Notes: generated from the letters alone by a model not told the origin. Shown: positions 54,069-63,934, numbered from the stretch's first letter. The stretch: 64,000 bases of DNA from Desulfosarcina sp. BuS5 (GCF_028752835.1 NZ_CP087952.1:1531041-1595040); one strand, 5' to 3'. Translations and numbers: made by a program.

Positions 54069-54219
54069 TTATATTACCCTCCTCACGCCCCCAAACCCCC
54101 GTGAAACCTATTTCCTGATCCATAAACAATCAATGATTAAAAAATTAGTTTGAAATATTCCCTTAAACCCTATCGCGCTTTTGCCTTTAAGGTTTACTTT
54201 CACCTCTGTTACCTTATAA
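54069..54219 (-). pseudogene. cas6: cas6 3' remnant (second copy)
   Basis: Minus-strand frame TEVKVNLKGKSAIGFKGIF continuing QTNFLIIDCLWIRK, a TAG, then VSRGFGGVRRVI and TAA. It matches the last 60 residues of Cas6 at 54832-55491 (IKVNLKGKSMTAFTGIF, GKSVSRGFGTVKVMI). The glycine-rich loop contains the stop. The ORF6N gene lies between the two cas6 sequences. Confidence 0.85.
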
Positions 54220-54765
54220 TCAATTTTCCTTCTTTCCATATCCGCTGATTTTTTCTTTAACCATAAATCCAATCTTTTTCTTTTCCTTAACATCTACAGT
54301 CAAAAGCTGATCCAAAATTTCAAAAACAATTTGAAACCGTTAATCTGTCTGTTTACTCAATTCAGCCAGTTCTCGCTTCAAATCTTCATTATCAGAAATC
54401 ATGTGACGAAGCTTTGTAAAGGTTCTCATGATTTGAATATTAACAGCAATTGCTCTATCGCTGTTTAGAATGCCGGACAACATGGCAACCCCCTGCTCAG
54501 TGAATGCGTAAGGCATTTTCCGGACACCGCCTCTGCCTGACTTTTTTGATGTCACAGATTGTGATATCAAAAAATCATATTCGCTTTTTGAAAACTGAAA
54601 CATGAAATCCTCAGGAAAGCGTTTTTCATGCCTTTTTACGGCTTGATTTAAAACTCTTGTTTCAACCCCATACATATTTGCAAGATCTTTGTCCATTATC
54701 ACCTTAACACCACGGATAAAAAATATTTTATTGGCAACAGCCTCAATTGCAATTAGCTCGGACAT
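54220..54765 (-). pseudogene. ORF6N-domain DNA-binding protein with internal stop
   Basis: The first 141 codons contain the ORF6N domain (FFIRGVKVIMDKDLANMYGV, AVKRHEKRFPEDFMFQFSK, MPYAFTEQGVAMLSGIL). A TAA stands at 54342-54340, but the same frame continues with the expected C-terminus (RFQIVFEILDQLLTVDVKEK, KKIGF) to TGA at 54220. So one nonsense mutation truncates the protein; the first 141 residues might still be made. ORF6N/KilA-N proteins are phage- or element-borne regulators. Confidence 0.8.
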
Positions 54766-54831
54766 AATTTAATTCACCTTATTTTATCTTTTTAACACAC
54801 TTCAAAATATTTTAATTTTTCTCTTCTTTTC

Positions 54832-55491
54832 TTATATCATCACCTTTACAGTCCCAAACCCCCTCGAAACTGATTTCCCGATCCCCAGATAATCGGGCAA
54901 ACAGAAATTGGTTTTAAATATTCCTGTAAACGCTGTCATGCTTTTGCCTTTAAGGTTTACTTTTATCTCTTTTAATTTGTGAGCAATTTTAATTTTTTGA
55001 TCTTGTGAAAGCCAGGAGTCAAGATACTTTGCCATGGACAGGATATTCCCTGTCATTACTTTTTTCAGTATCTCGTTCTTTTCATCATTCCCCGCATCAT
55101 TATATTTTTTAAAATTTTTTTGGTTAAGGCCGATCCAGGGCGAGGCAAACTCATACATGAATATTTCATCTGAGTATCCGAATTCGACCTCTTCCACCTT
55201 CAGATCCTTTTCGTAGACAGGAATAACCGTATCTTCGATAATAATTTTATCAAGCTTCATGAAGATTTCCGCAAAAATATTTACAGCCTTGTCTGTTATT
55301 GCAATAATAGCGGGCGTTTTTTCGATCAGCTTGAATTGTATTAATGGATAACGATAAATGGGATTCCCTTTTTCATCATGATTATGAATAAGGTCATGCT
55401 CTTTAAATTCATTTCCCACAAACCCTCTGAATTTATGAATCTGTGATGGCCTTAAATTGATATTATTCAGCAGCAGAGTTGATTTTTTCAT
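54832..55491 (-). CDS. cas6: CRISPR repeat endoribonuclease Cas6
   Basis: About 219 residues from MKKSTLLLNNINLRPS. The C-terminal glycine-rich loop LPDYLGIGKSVSRGFGTVKV is diagnostic of Cas6, preceded by VNLKGKSMTAFTGIFKTNF. It cuts repeat RNA to leave the ATTGAAAC handle. A His likely for catalysis lies in the first third (IHKFRGFVGN, then DLIHNHDEKG). The start upstream of 55491 is less likely because no ribosome site precedes it. Intact. Confidence 0.85.
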   Translation of the reverse strand: MKKSTLLLNNINLRPSQIHKFRGFVGNEFKEHDLIHNHDEKGNPIYRYPLIQFKLIEKTPAIIAITDKAVNIFAEIFMKLDKIIIEDTVIPVYEKDLKVEEVEFGYSDEIFMYEFASPWIGLNQKNFKKYNDAGNDEKNEILKKVMTGNILSMAKYLDSWLSQDQKIKIAHKLKEIKVNLKGKSMTAFTGIFKTNFCLPDYLGIGKSVSRGFGTVKVMI

Positions 55492-55548
55492 ATTTTTACA
55501 CATTTTTGATGTTAATGATCGGCGTGGAATCAATATCTTCTTATGATA

Positions 55549-55748
55549 TTACAAAGTTTCACAGATCGCTTTTAATTTTTTCATATCGTTATCAAATGAA
55601 ATAACGACCTTATTTCGGCCTTTTTTGTTCCCTCAAAGACTTTTGACATAAAGGCTTCTGCTTTAGGGCTATGCACTTTATGATCATCAAGCAAGTATCT
55701 GAGAATAATATTTGTATCAATAAGATACACTTTTTTTGTTGAAGTCAT
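55549..55748 (-). pseudogene. vapC: PIN-domain (VapC-like) toxin with internal deletion
   Basis: From ATG 55748: MTSTKKVYLIDTNIILRYLL carries the first PIN acidic motif. After FEGTKK the frame shifts into the C-terminal end of a PIN protein (NKVVISFDNDMKKL, then KAICETL, TAA at 55549). The middle of the domain, with the central acidic residues, is missing. It lies downstream of the AbrB-like antitoxin gene, separated by 180 bp containing CRISPR-like repeats. Confidence 0.7.
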
Positions 55749-55773
55749 ATAAAATTCATAAAATAGATAGAAT

Positions 55774-55878
55774 GTTTTTTTATCCTTGTTTTAATGGATG
55801 TGATGAAAAAACTATTTTTAAGAAACTATATTTAGTTTCAATCCTTATTGTGTTGGATTTTGTAAGTAACTATATTTA
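55774..55878 (-). other. Two degenerate CRISPR repeats flanking a spacer-like sequence (CreA-like mini-array)
   Basis: 55835-55857 (GTTTCAATCCTTATTGTG and on) matches the first 23 bases of the array repeat at 21 positions. 55782-55803 (ATCCTTGTTTTAATGGATG) matches repeat positions 7-28 at 16 of 22. They are 59 nt apart, leaving about 31 nt between. On the minus strand the first keeps the handle ATTGAAAC. The spacer-like end TAAGAAACTATATTTA (55819-55834) recurs as TAAGTAACTATATTTA at 55863-55878. Two degenerate repeats around one short spacer inside a type I-B locus is the plan of CreA RNAs of CreTA modules. Alternatively it is the relic of an old array. Confidence 0.5.
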
Positions 55879-55927
55879 TAAAAATAGAAATATCAATAAT
55901 AAATTTCCAAATTCACTTTTATAGAAA

Positions 55928-56191
55928 TCAATCTGATAAACCTTCTTTTGCTGTTTCATCAGCGATTTCATCCTGTATTTTCTCTCTTATTTTTTTTAAG
56001 GGAACATATCCCTTTGCATATTTTTTCAGACTTCCGGCTAATTGTTCCGCTTGAACTCCGGGAACACCTTTCAGCTTGACCTCGTTGTCTTCAACAAGAA
56101 ACAACACAGCGCCATCTTTTTCGATTTTTAATTTTTCCCTGATTGGTTTAGGAATCGTTATTTGACCCTTCTTTGATATTTTTGCATACAT
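55928..56191 (-). CDS. AbrB/MazE-like antitoxin (VapB-type)
   Basis: About 87 residues from MYAKISKKGQITIPKPIREK, the classic swapped-hairpin AbrB DNA-binding motif, with a C-terminal helical tail (LKKIREKIQDEIADETAKEG). It likely paired with the PIN toxin now broken at 55549-55748. An upstream TTG at 56209 is a less likely start. The toxin is dead, so the antitoxin may persist as a regulator. Confidence 0.85.
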   Translation of the reverse strand: MYAKISKKGQITIPKPIREKLKIEKDGAVLFLVEDNEVKLKGVPGVQAEQLAGSLKKYAKGYVPLKKIREKIQDEIADETAKEGLSD

Positions 56192-56392
56192 TTTACATTT
56201 GCCCTTCAAATTAATATATTCTTACTTTTTAAGATAATCTGCCTTATAGCATAATGCAAACATTAATGTTTTCGGCTTTCATTTTATCCGTATATTAGGC
56301 ATCCTTCATATCACTTCAAAAATATTTTACACTTTTTTAAAAAAATAAACCCATCTGTGTTTATCTGTGTGCATCTGTGTCCCATTATTGTT

Positions 56393-56689
56393 TCAAAAAA
56401 ACATCGCTAAAATCTCGTCATTAACCAGCTTTTTATCAAACCCCTGACCATGTACCCTTATATTTTTAAAATCTTCCTGACAAAAGGGAAACAGGTAAAC
56501 GCTGTCTGTTTCTTCATCAATCAGGTCAAGGCATTTTTCAGATAATTCATCAAACCGGTTTGATTCAAGCTTTCCTAAAAATACGCTTTTTTGAACCCTG
56601 ATAAGGCCGGCCTTTTTGCACTCTTTGGCAACCCTGGTTCTGGGTTTATTCTCGACAATATCGTATATTACCCATACAAGAACGGACAT
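56393..56689 (-). CDS. cas2: CRISPR adaptation protein Cas2
   Basis: 98 residues. LVWVIYDIVENKPRTRVAKE (catalytic-type Asp in YDI), VQKSVFLGKL and SVYLFPFCQED are typical of Cas2. It bridges two Cas1 dimers during spacer capture. Its start lies 12 bp after cas1. Confidence 0.94.
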   Translation of the reverse strand: MSVLVWVIYDIVENKPRTRVAKECKKAGLIRVQKSVFLGKLESNRFDELSEKCLDLIDEETDSVYLFPFCQEDFKNIRVHGQGFDKKLVNDEILAMFF

Positions 56690-56701
56690 TTTTATCCTTT
56701 A

Positions 56702-57715
56702 CTAAAACTCCTTAATCCCCAGCCATTCCGGCCTTTTTTCACCTTCATCGGCCAGGAGAATATTTGCAAGCCGATGGGCTTCATGCTGGGGGATGTACTT
56801 TCTTTTTACATTTTTTTTTCTGTATCTTACGGTTTCATCCATATGTGAATTTATCGCGTCAATGACAAGCGGTTTGCCCTTGTCATTTAAAGAAACCGCA
56901 TTGTCGGTTGTGCGAAAATATTCGTCTTTAATCTTTTTGCCTGTGAAAAGATAAACGGCCGTTTGTTCAGCAAAAATTCTAAAAGGCTCTATAAGGTCAA
57001 ATACCATCGATTTTTTATTGTAGTTGTCGGTATGCAGAAAACCGACATAAGGATCAAGACCGGCCAGGATGCAGGCTTTTTCAATCCTGGAGTAAAGAAT
57101 GCCGTAGCAGTAATTTAAAACAGCATTAAATGGATCTTTGGCCGGCTGCCGCGATCTGCCTCTGAAAATATATTTTTCCGGCATAAGCCTGGACAGGCAC
57201 TGGAAATAGGCTCTGCATGCCGTGCCCTCAACTCCCATTATGCTGTTTCGGGAATCTTCAACGGTTCCGTTATACATATCAAGGCCGGCAAGAGCGCTGT
57301 CAATAATTTTAATCGGGTTTTCAAAAAAAGATTCTTTGCCCGGCCTGGCATACATAAGTTTTTTTAAAAAACCGGTCTGGTTTTCTATTTTTTTTCTGAT
57401 CATATCCGTAACCAGTTCAAGCCCTTTTTTATCTTCTGCAATTTCAAGCTGCTTTCTGCGTATAAGTGCCGTGCTTCCCATTTTGGCAAACCAGACCCGG
57501 CCGATGGGATCTCCATATCCATCAAGAAAAATAATATCTATGTTGTTTTCGAGAGCGGCAACAATGGCTTGTGTGGTAATCATGGCCTGGTTGGAAACAA
57601 CTATTGATTCCACTTTTTGAGGTGAAACATCAAAACTTCGGTCTTTATTTTTAAGCCTGAAGATGCCGTCTTTTTGTGTAATATATGTGCCGGCGCTGTT
57701 TATTACCAGTTGCAA
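56702..57715 (-). CDS. cas1: CRISPR integrase Cas1
   Basis: 337 residues. Catalytic Glu in VEGTACRAYFQCLSRLMP, His in YVGFLHTDNYNKKSMVFDLI with the nearby Asp, and the ERR-like ALIRRKQL region fit type I Cas1. The start codon is TTG at 57715, supported by AAGGAGG seven bases upstream. First gene of the cas operon as transcribed. Confidence 0.95.
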   Translation of the reverse strand: MQLVINSAGTYITQKDGIFRLKNKDRSFDVSPQKVESIVVSNQAMITTQAIVAALENNIDIIFLDGYGDPIGRVWFAKMGSTALIRRKQLEIAEDKKGLELVTDMIRKKIENQTGFLKKLMYARPGKESFFENPIKIIDSALAGLDMYNGTVEDSRNSIMGVEGTACRAYFQCLSRLMPEKYIFRGRSRQPAKDPFNAVLNYCYGILYSRIEKACILAGLDPYVGFLHTDNYNKKSMVFDLIEPFRIFAEQTAVYLFTGKKIKDEYFRTTDNAVSLNDKGKPLVIDAINSHMDETVRYRKKNVKRKYIPQHEAHRLANILLADEGEKRPEWLGIKEF

Positions 57716-57857
57716 TATATGCCTCCTTTTTTAGATAATTGCTTTGTATATTCACTAAAAGTGAAAAACAACGAAATAATAAATGATTGCTACTTTTTTT
57801 ACTATCGTTGGCCCCGCGGTATGCATGGGCTTATGTCAAATATCCAGAAGAATTGCC

Positions 57858-57886
57858 TTGACTTGAGGTGTTAGGTAACTTATAGA
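57858..57886 (+). promoter_or_regulatory. Sigma-70-type promoter for hflKC
   Basis: TTGACT (57858-57863), 17-nt spacer, TATAGA (57881-57886), 51 nt before the hflK ATG. The 222-bp gap to the divergent cas1 shows nothing else firm. Confidence 0.6.
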
Positions 57887-57937
57887 AAAAATAGTTTTGC
57901 TTTTAATAATTTTATTTTTAAGATAAGGATCCTTTTT

Positions 57938-58975
57938 ATGAACTGGGACTGGGATAAATTGAAGGAACAGCAGCAGCACAGTGGCGGAGGGCCGCCGCAA
58001 ATGGATGAGATACTCGGCAAGCTCAGGAATTTTAAATTCCCCGGGGGGCCTATTCTTATAATTGTTATTCTGGCACTTTTTCTGGCTTCTTCGACTTTCT
58101 ATACTGTTGGGGTAGATGAGGTTGGCGTGGTGCAGAGATTCGGCAGATATACCAGGACCAGCCAGCCGGGTCTTAATTTTAAGCTGCCGATTGGAATAGA
58201 GAAGGTTACCAAGGTCAAGGTAAAGCGTGTTTATAAAGAAGAATTTGGCTTTACCGGTGAACGGAGTAATACAAGAAACCGTTTTACGGACGGGCGCGAG
58301 GAATTAAATGTTTCCCTGATGCTTACCGGCGATCTTAATGTGGCGCTGGTGCCATGGATTGTCCAGTATCGGATCAAGAATCCGCGTGATTATCTTTTTA
58401 AAATCCAGAATCCCAGAAAACTCCTGATTGATATGTCCGAAGCGGCGATGCGGCTGGTGGTAGGTGATCGGAGCATTAACGAGGTTATAAGTAAACGCGA
58501 GGAGATTGCGATTGAGGCCCGGGAGTCGCTTCAAAAAGAACTGGACATGGCTGAAACCGGTATACATGTTGTTACGATAGAGATGAAAAAGACCAATGTG
58601 CCCGTGCCGGTGCAGGCCTCGTTTAATGCGGTAAATCAGGCTGTACAGGAAAAGGAGAAAATGATTTACCAAGCCAAGAAGGATTATAATAAGGCCATAC
58701 CTGCCGCACGTGGCGAGGCTGAAAGAACAATAAAGGCGGCTGAAGGGTATGCCCTGGACCGGATAAACCGCGCCAAGGGTGATGCATCCCGGTTTGAATC
58801 AATCTATAAAGAGTATGCCATGGCAAAAGATATTACCAAAAGACGTCTATACCTTGAAAGCATGAAAGATTTATTCCCAAAGCTTAGCCAAAAATATATT
58901 CTGGATGCGGACCAGAAGAATCTTTTACCCTTACTTAATCTTGGTATAAAAAATGGTGTTAAAAATGAAAATTAA
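57938..58975 (+). CDS. hflK: FtsH protease activity modulator HflK
   Basis: 345 residues. Glycine/proline-rich cytosolic start, one transmembrane helix (ILIIVILALFLASSTFYTV, about residues 38-56) and an SPFH/band 7 domain (VGVVQRFGRYTRTSQPGLNF, then INEVISKREEIAIEARESLQ). With HflC it forms a membrane cage around FtsH. The insert of the N-terminal Gly-Gly stretch is typical. It overlaps hflC by 11 bp. Confidence 0.95.
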   Translation: MNWDWDKLKEQQQHSGGGPPQMDEILGKLRNFKFPGGPILIIVILALFLASSTFYTVGVDEVGVVQRFGRYTRTSQPGLNFKLPIGIEKVTKVKVKRVYKEEFGFTGERSNTRNRFTDGREELNVSLMLTGDLNVALVPWIVQYRIKNPRDYLFKIQNPRKLLIDMSEAAMRLVVGDRSINEVISKREEIAIEARESLQKELDMAETGIHVVTIEMKKTNVPVPVQASFNAVNQAVQEKEKMIYQAKKDYNKAIPAARGEAERTIKAAEGYALDRINRAKGDASRFESIYKEYAMAKDITKRRLYLESMKDLFPKLSQKYILDADQKNLLPLLNLGIKNGVKNEN

Positions 58976-59909
58976 GAATATCGCAATAATTGTCTGCATT
59001 GTAGCGTTGCTTTTGGCCTTTGCCTCAGCTTATACCGTCAGTGAGATAGAGCAGGTGGTTATAACCCAGTTTGGAGAGATAAAAGGTGACACGATTAATG
59101 ATCCTGGGCTCCATTTTAAGATTCCGATTATTCAGCAGGCCAATTATTTCCCTAAAAATCTCCTTGAATGGGACGGTGATCCCGGTCAAATCCCTACCCT
59201 GGATAAAACATATATCTGGGTCGATACTTTTGCCAGGTGGAAAATAACGGATCCGGTAAAATTTTTTCAGACCGTCAATAATACCGTGAGCGCTCTTGGC
59301 CGTTTGGATGACATTATAGATCCGTCGGTGAGAAATTTTATTACTTCCTACAGATTGATCGAGACCGTCCGAACAAGTAACCGCAAGCTTGATACAATGG
59401 ATGAGTTAGGATTAGAAGAGACGCAACAAAAACAGGGCACCATGTTTAACGTTACAACCGGCAGGGAAAAGATAACCCGGGGGATACTTAAACAGGCCAG
59501 CCCCAAGCTGGAAAAATTTGGTATTAAACTTGTGGATGTTCAAATTAAACGGATTAATTACGTCGAACAGGTTAGAAATTCCGTTTATGAAAGAATGGTC
59601 GCCGAGCGGAACCAGATAGCGGAAAAGTTTCGTTCCGAGGGAATGGGAGAAGCGCGGAAGATTTTTGGAGAAAAAGAGAGAGATTTAAAAAAGATAACAT
59701 CCCAGGCATATAAGACCGCTCAGGAAATAAAGGGAAAAGCCGATGCCGGGGCTGTAAAGATATTCGCCAAGGCATATTCTGTTGATCCGGAATTCTACTC
59801 CTTTACCAAGACCCTTGAGATCTATAATCAGGCTTTGGGCCGGAACAGCTCTATTATACTTTCAACCGATTCAGAGTTTTTTAAATATTTTAAGGGGTAT
59901 GCCGAATAG
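58965..59909 (+). CDS. hflC: FtsH protease activity modulator HflC
   Basis: About 314 residues from MKIKNIAIIVCIVALLLAFA. One N-terminal membrane helix and an SPFH domain (VVITQFGEIKGDTINDPGLH; QIKRINYVEQVRNSVYERMV; AERNQIAEKFRSEGMGEAR). A further in-frame ATG at 58953 is possible; 58965 leaves no extra residues before the helix. Translation is coupled with hflK. Confidence 0.94.
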   Translation: MKIKNIAIIVCIVALLLAFASAYTVSEIEQVVITQFGEIKGDTINDPGLHFKIPIIQQANYFPKNLLEWDGDPGQIPTLDKTYIWVDTFARWKITDPVKFFQTVNNTVSALGRLDDIIDPSVRNFITSYRLIETVRTSNRKLDTMDELGLEETQQKQGTMFNVTTGREKITRGILKQASPKLEKFGIKLVDVQIKRINYVEQVRNSVYERMVAERNQIAEKFRSEGMGEARKIFGEKERDLKKITSQAYKTAQEIKGKADAGAVKIFAKAYSVDPEFYSFTKTLEIYNQALGRNSSIILSTDSEFFKYFKGYAE

Positions 59910-59947
59910 TAGGGGTTCAAGATTTTGAACCCCTGCTGGAGAAGATT

Positions 59948-60000
59948 TTGACCGATAACGCAATGAAATTATTTAGGTGAGAATCTATAATTAATCTATA
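59948..60000. repeat. Partial palindromic element E
   Basis: Inverted relative to elements C and D: GACCGATAACGCAATGAAAT then TATTTAGGTGAGAATCTATA. Only the half carrying CTGCGTT-like and TATAGAT ends is conserved; the other half is replaced by GGGGTTCAA...TTGAACCCC (59911-59935), a separate small hairpin after hflC. Confidence 0.65.
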
Positions 60001-60006
60001 AATCAG

Positions 60007-60041
60007 TAAGCGTCTCTGCTTTACAGGGAGAGACGCTTTTT
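60007..60041 (+). terminator. Rho-independent terminator after hflKC
   Basis: AAGCGTCTCT (about 60008-60017) pairs with AGAGACGCTT (about 60027-60036), followed by TTTTT. It ends the rightward hflKC transcript and faces the small leftward gene at 60072. Confidence 0.8.
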
Positions 60042-60071
60042 TTAAAACAGCAGAAAGAATTCCGGAATTCA

Positions 60072-60170
60072 TTACTTACCTTTCCTTCTCTGGTGACGTG
60101 TGCGTGCCAGAAGTTTTCTGTGTTTATGCTTGCGCATCTTTTTCTTTCGTTTTTTTACGACGCTGCTCAA
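60072..60170 (-). CDS. 32-residue AURKAIP1/COX24-domain (mS38-like) ribosomal-type protein
   Basis: From TTG 60170: MSSVVKKRKKKMRKHKHRK, then LLARTRHQRRKGK and TAA. This very basic peptide is the AURKAIP1/COX24 (mS38-like) domain found as short proteins in several bacterial phyla. The start is decided by an almost perfect Shine-Dalgarno GGAGGTGAT (60175-60183 on the minus strand). Such short TTG-started genes are often missed. A small-subunit ribosomal association is likely by homology. Confidence 0.8.
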   Translation of the reverse strand: MSSVVKKRKKKMRKHKHRKLLARTRHQRRKGK

Positions 60171-60255
60171 CAAATCACCTCCAATCATATTTGAAATATG
60201 GAAAACTATTTGCTATCATTATTGATTATGGTTTGTCCATGTTTTTTTCAATACT

Positions 60256-60792
60256 ATGCTGAAAAAATTTAGTTCAGAAGATATAGGTGTTGTTAATGAT
60301 GCGGCTGCCATGGCTGAAGAACTGGTCAGTAATTTCTACAAAATGTCGGAAAGCCAGTGGCTCAGACGGCGTTACGATATAAAAACCTTAACAGATCTTA
60401 AGCTTGATGAGATAGTTCACGGACCTTTCGCACAGGTCATACGATTTAAAGGACAACGTAATAACAGATTGCTTGGATCATCAACATATGATTTTTACAA
60501 AATATGTATCCAGGATCATGCTATTATAAGCACTCTGAAAAAGTTTTCGGATATGAAGCTTTTCCCTTTTTCCCTTTATATTATAATCCATGAATTGATA
60601 CATATAGTACGCTTCAGCAAATTCCTTCAGAGCTTTGACGCTTCGCCTGCCGAGAAGATGGCGGAAGAAACCAGGGTTCATGAAAAAACCGGTGATATTC
60701 TTGACAGGGTGAAGGTGCCCGGAATTGATGTTGTGTTGAAGTTTTATAAAAAATGGTCTGAACCTGTTGAGGGAATGCATAATCTTTCATAA
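60256..60792 (+). CDS. Conserved hypothetical protein with HExxH motif
   Basis: 178 residues, soluble except for one hydrophobic stretch (LFPFSLYIIIHELIHIV) that contains HELIH (112-116), the zinc-binding motif of metallopeptidases. Downstream acidic/His residues EETRVHE (137-143) could supply a third ligand. Length and absence of signal peptide suggest a cytosolic minimal metalloprotease-like protein. Family not identified. It precedes fmdB and groESL. Confidence 0.7.
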   Translation: MLKKFSSEDIGVVNDAAAMAEELVSNFYKMSESQWLRRRYDIKTLTDLKLDEIVHGPFAQVIRFKGQRNNRLLGSSTYDFYKICIQDHAIISTLKKFSDMKLFPFSLYIIIHELIHIVRFSKFLQSFDASPAEKMAEETRVHEKTGDILDRVKVPGIDVVLKFYKKWSEPVEGMHNLS

Positions 60793-60955
60793 TCATTTAT
60801 CTTAACTTATATTAACAAGCCTCGGCTTCAAGCAAAATTAACATTTTAAAACAGGCTGTCTTGACAAGATATAAAGACTGACTATCTTTCAAACTACAAA
60901 CTATCAAAGGGCGTGGAGATAAAAATTTTTTAAGCCCGGAAGGAGATTTTAGAAT

Positions 60956-61234
60956 ATGCCTCTTTATGAATACGAATGTGAAAAATGTGGTAAAATCGAA
61001 GAAGTTTTGCAGAAATTTTCTGATAAACCCCTGATTAAATGTAAACATTGTTCAGGGGATCTTCATAAACTTGTTTCGCACAGCAGCTTCCATCTTAAGG
61101 GAACCGGATGGTATGTTACTGACTATGCAAATAAATCCCAGCATAATTCTTCCGGAAATTCAGTTAAGAAAAAGACGCCTTCAAAGTCTGAAAAGTCTGA
61201 AAAGTCTGAAAAATCTTCAGGTAAAACTTCATAA
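60956..61234 (+). CDS. FmdB-family zinc ribbon regulator-like protein
   Basis: 92 residues. MPLYEYECEKCGKIEEVLQK, then IKCKHCSGDLHKLVS: two CxxC pairs form the zinc ribbon of the FmdB/putative regulatory protein family. The C-terminus ends in a repeated SEK tripeptide (KSEKSEKSEKSSGKTS), probably disordered. Often found near groES or other housekeeping genes in sulfate reducers. Start supported by AAGGAG about ten bases upstream. Confidence 0.9.
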   Translation: MPLYEYECEKCGKIEEVLQKFSDKPLIKCKHCSGDLHKLVSHSSFHLKGTGWYVTDYANKSQHNSSGNSVKKKTPSKSEKSEKSEKSSGKTS

Positions 61235-61438
61235 AAAGCATCAACGTTACTTGTTTATTTTTTTCTTTACAAACCTAGAAGTGTGATTATTTTTTTTGAA
61301 AGATATTTCTATGGAAGGAAAAATTTATATCATTATCACCTGTTATATTTTTTATATTCCAGATGCGGATATAGATATTTTATGCGGAACATAGATTTTT
61401 TAATAATATAATTTAATAGTAAGAGGAGATTTTGCACA
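61235..61438. other. groESL upstream region
   Basis: 204 bp, AT-rich. No CIRCE inverted repeat and no clear heat-shock sigma-32 promoter could be found by eye. GAGGAGA lies just before the groES ATG. Regulation is therefore not evident. Confidence 0.4.
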
Positions 61439-63419
<1,981 letters not shown>

Positions 63420-63456
63420 AACCGTTTATTCTGAAAAAGCCATTATCAAAGTAATA

Positions 63457-63497
63457 AAAAAGCCCTTGTGTCCGGTTTAAGACATAGGGGCTTTTTT
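63457..63497 (+). terminator. Rho-independent terminator after groEL
   Basis: AAAAAAGCCCTTGTGTC pairs with GACATAGGGGCTTTTTT around a CGGTTTAA loop; the T-run follows directly. Confidence 0.85.
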
Positions 63498-63601
63498 GTT
63501 TGTGTAACAGGTCCACATTGGAAGCGTGGGAAAGAGACAAACCATGAACCATTTCTATATGCTTCTTGTATATAAAAAGTAATTATGGTAGGAATTTTTT
63601 C

Positions 63602-63934
63602 ATGAAACAATACAGGATTGATGAACTCAGACTGGTCGAATACGATAAAATCAAAAGATATTTTGATGATCATTTTAGCTTTTCGGATCTTGGCGGTCTT
63701 TACTGGATACCTCTTGATGATGATTTGTTAACTGATGTTCAGGCTGCGCATACAGAATGCCGGCCTTTCTTTTTTGCTGTGGAACTTGAAGAGACTTGTA
63801 TATCATTTGAACTGCTGGTGCGCACTAAAGCCAGGATAAGATGCGACTGTATCGGATATGCAACCGAGGCACAGCGTAACTGGATTGTCAGGCTTGCAGA
63901 TTCGATATTCGAACAGCTTGATATAACTACTTGA
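63602..63934 (+). CDS. Conserved hypothetical protein
   Basis: 110 residues from MKQYRIDELRLVEYDKIKRY. It has a beta-rich core (LYWIPLDDDLLTDVQAAHTE, PFFFAVELEETCISFELLV, RIRCDCIGYATEAQRNWI). No family recognised, though proteins of this pattern occur in sulfate reducers. ATG 63602 follows TAGGAA; a TTG further upstream (63566) is unlikely. Confidence 0.65.
   Translation: MKQYRIDELRLVEYDKIKRYFDDHFSFSDLGGLYWIPLDDDLLTDVQAAHTECRPFFFAVELEETCISFELLVRTKARIRCDCIGYATEAQRNWIVRLADSIFEQLDITT

Noticed and set aside
55736-55924. 62-codon plus-strand ORF over the degenerate repeats
   Set aside because: No ribosome site or recognisable domain; explained by AT-rich sequence containing the CRISPR-like repeats.
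61235-61438. CIRCE or sigma-32 site upstream of groES
   Set aside because: Looked for TTAGCACTC/GAGTGCTAA and for a CCCCAT-type -10; neither is present.
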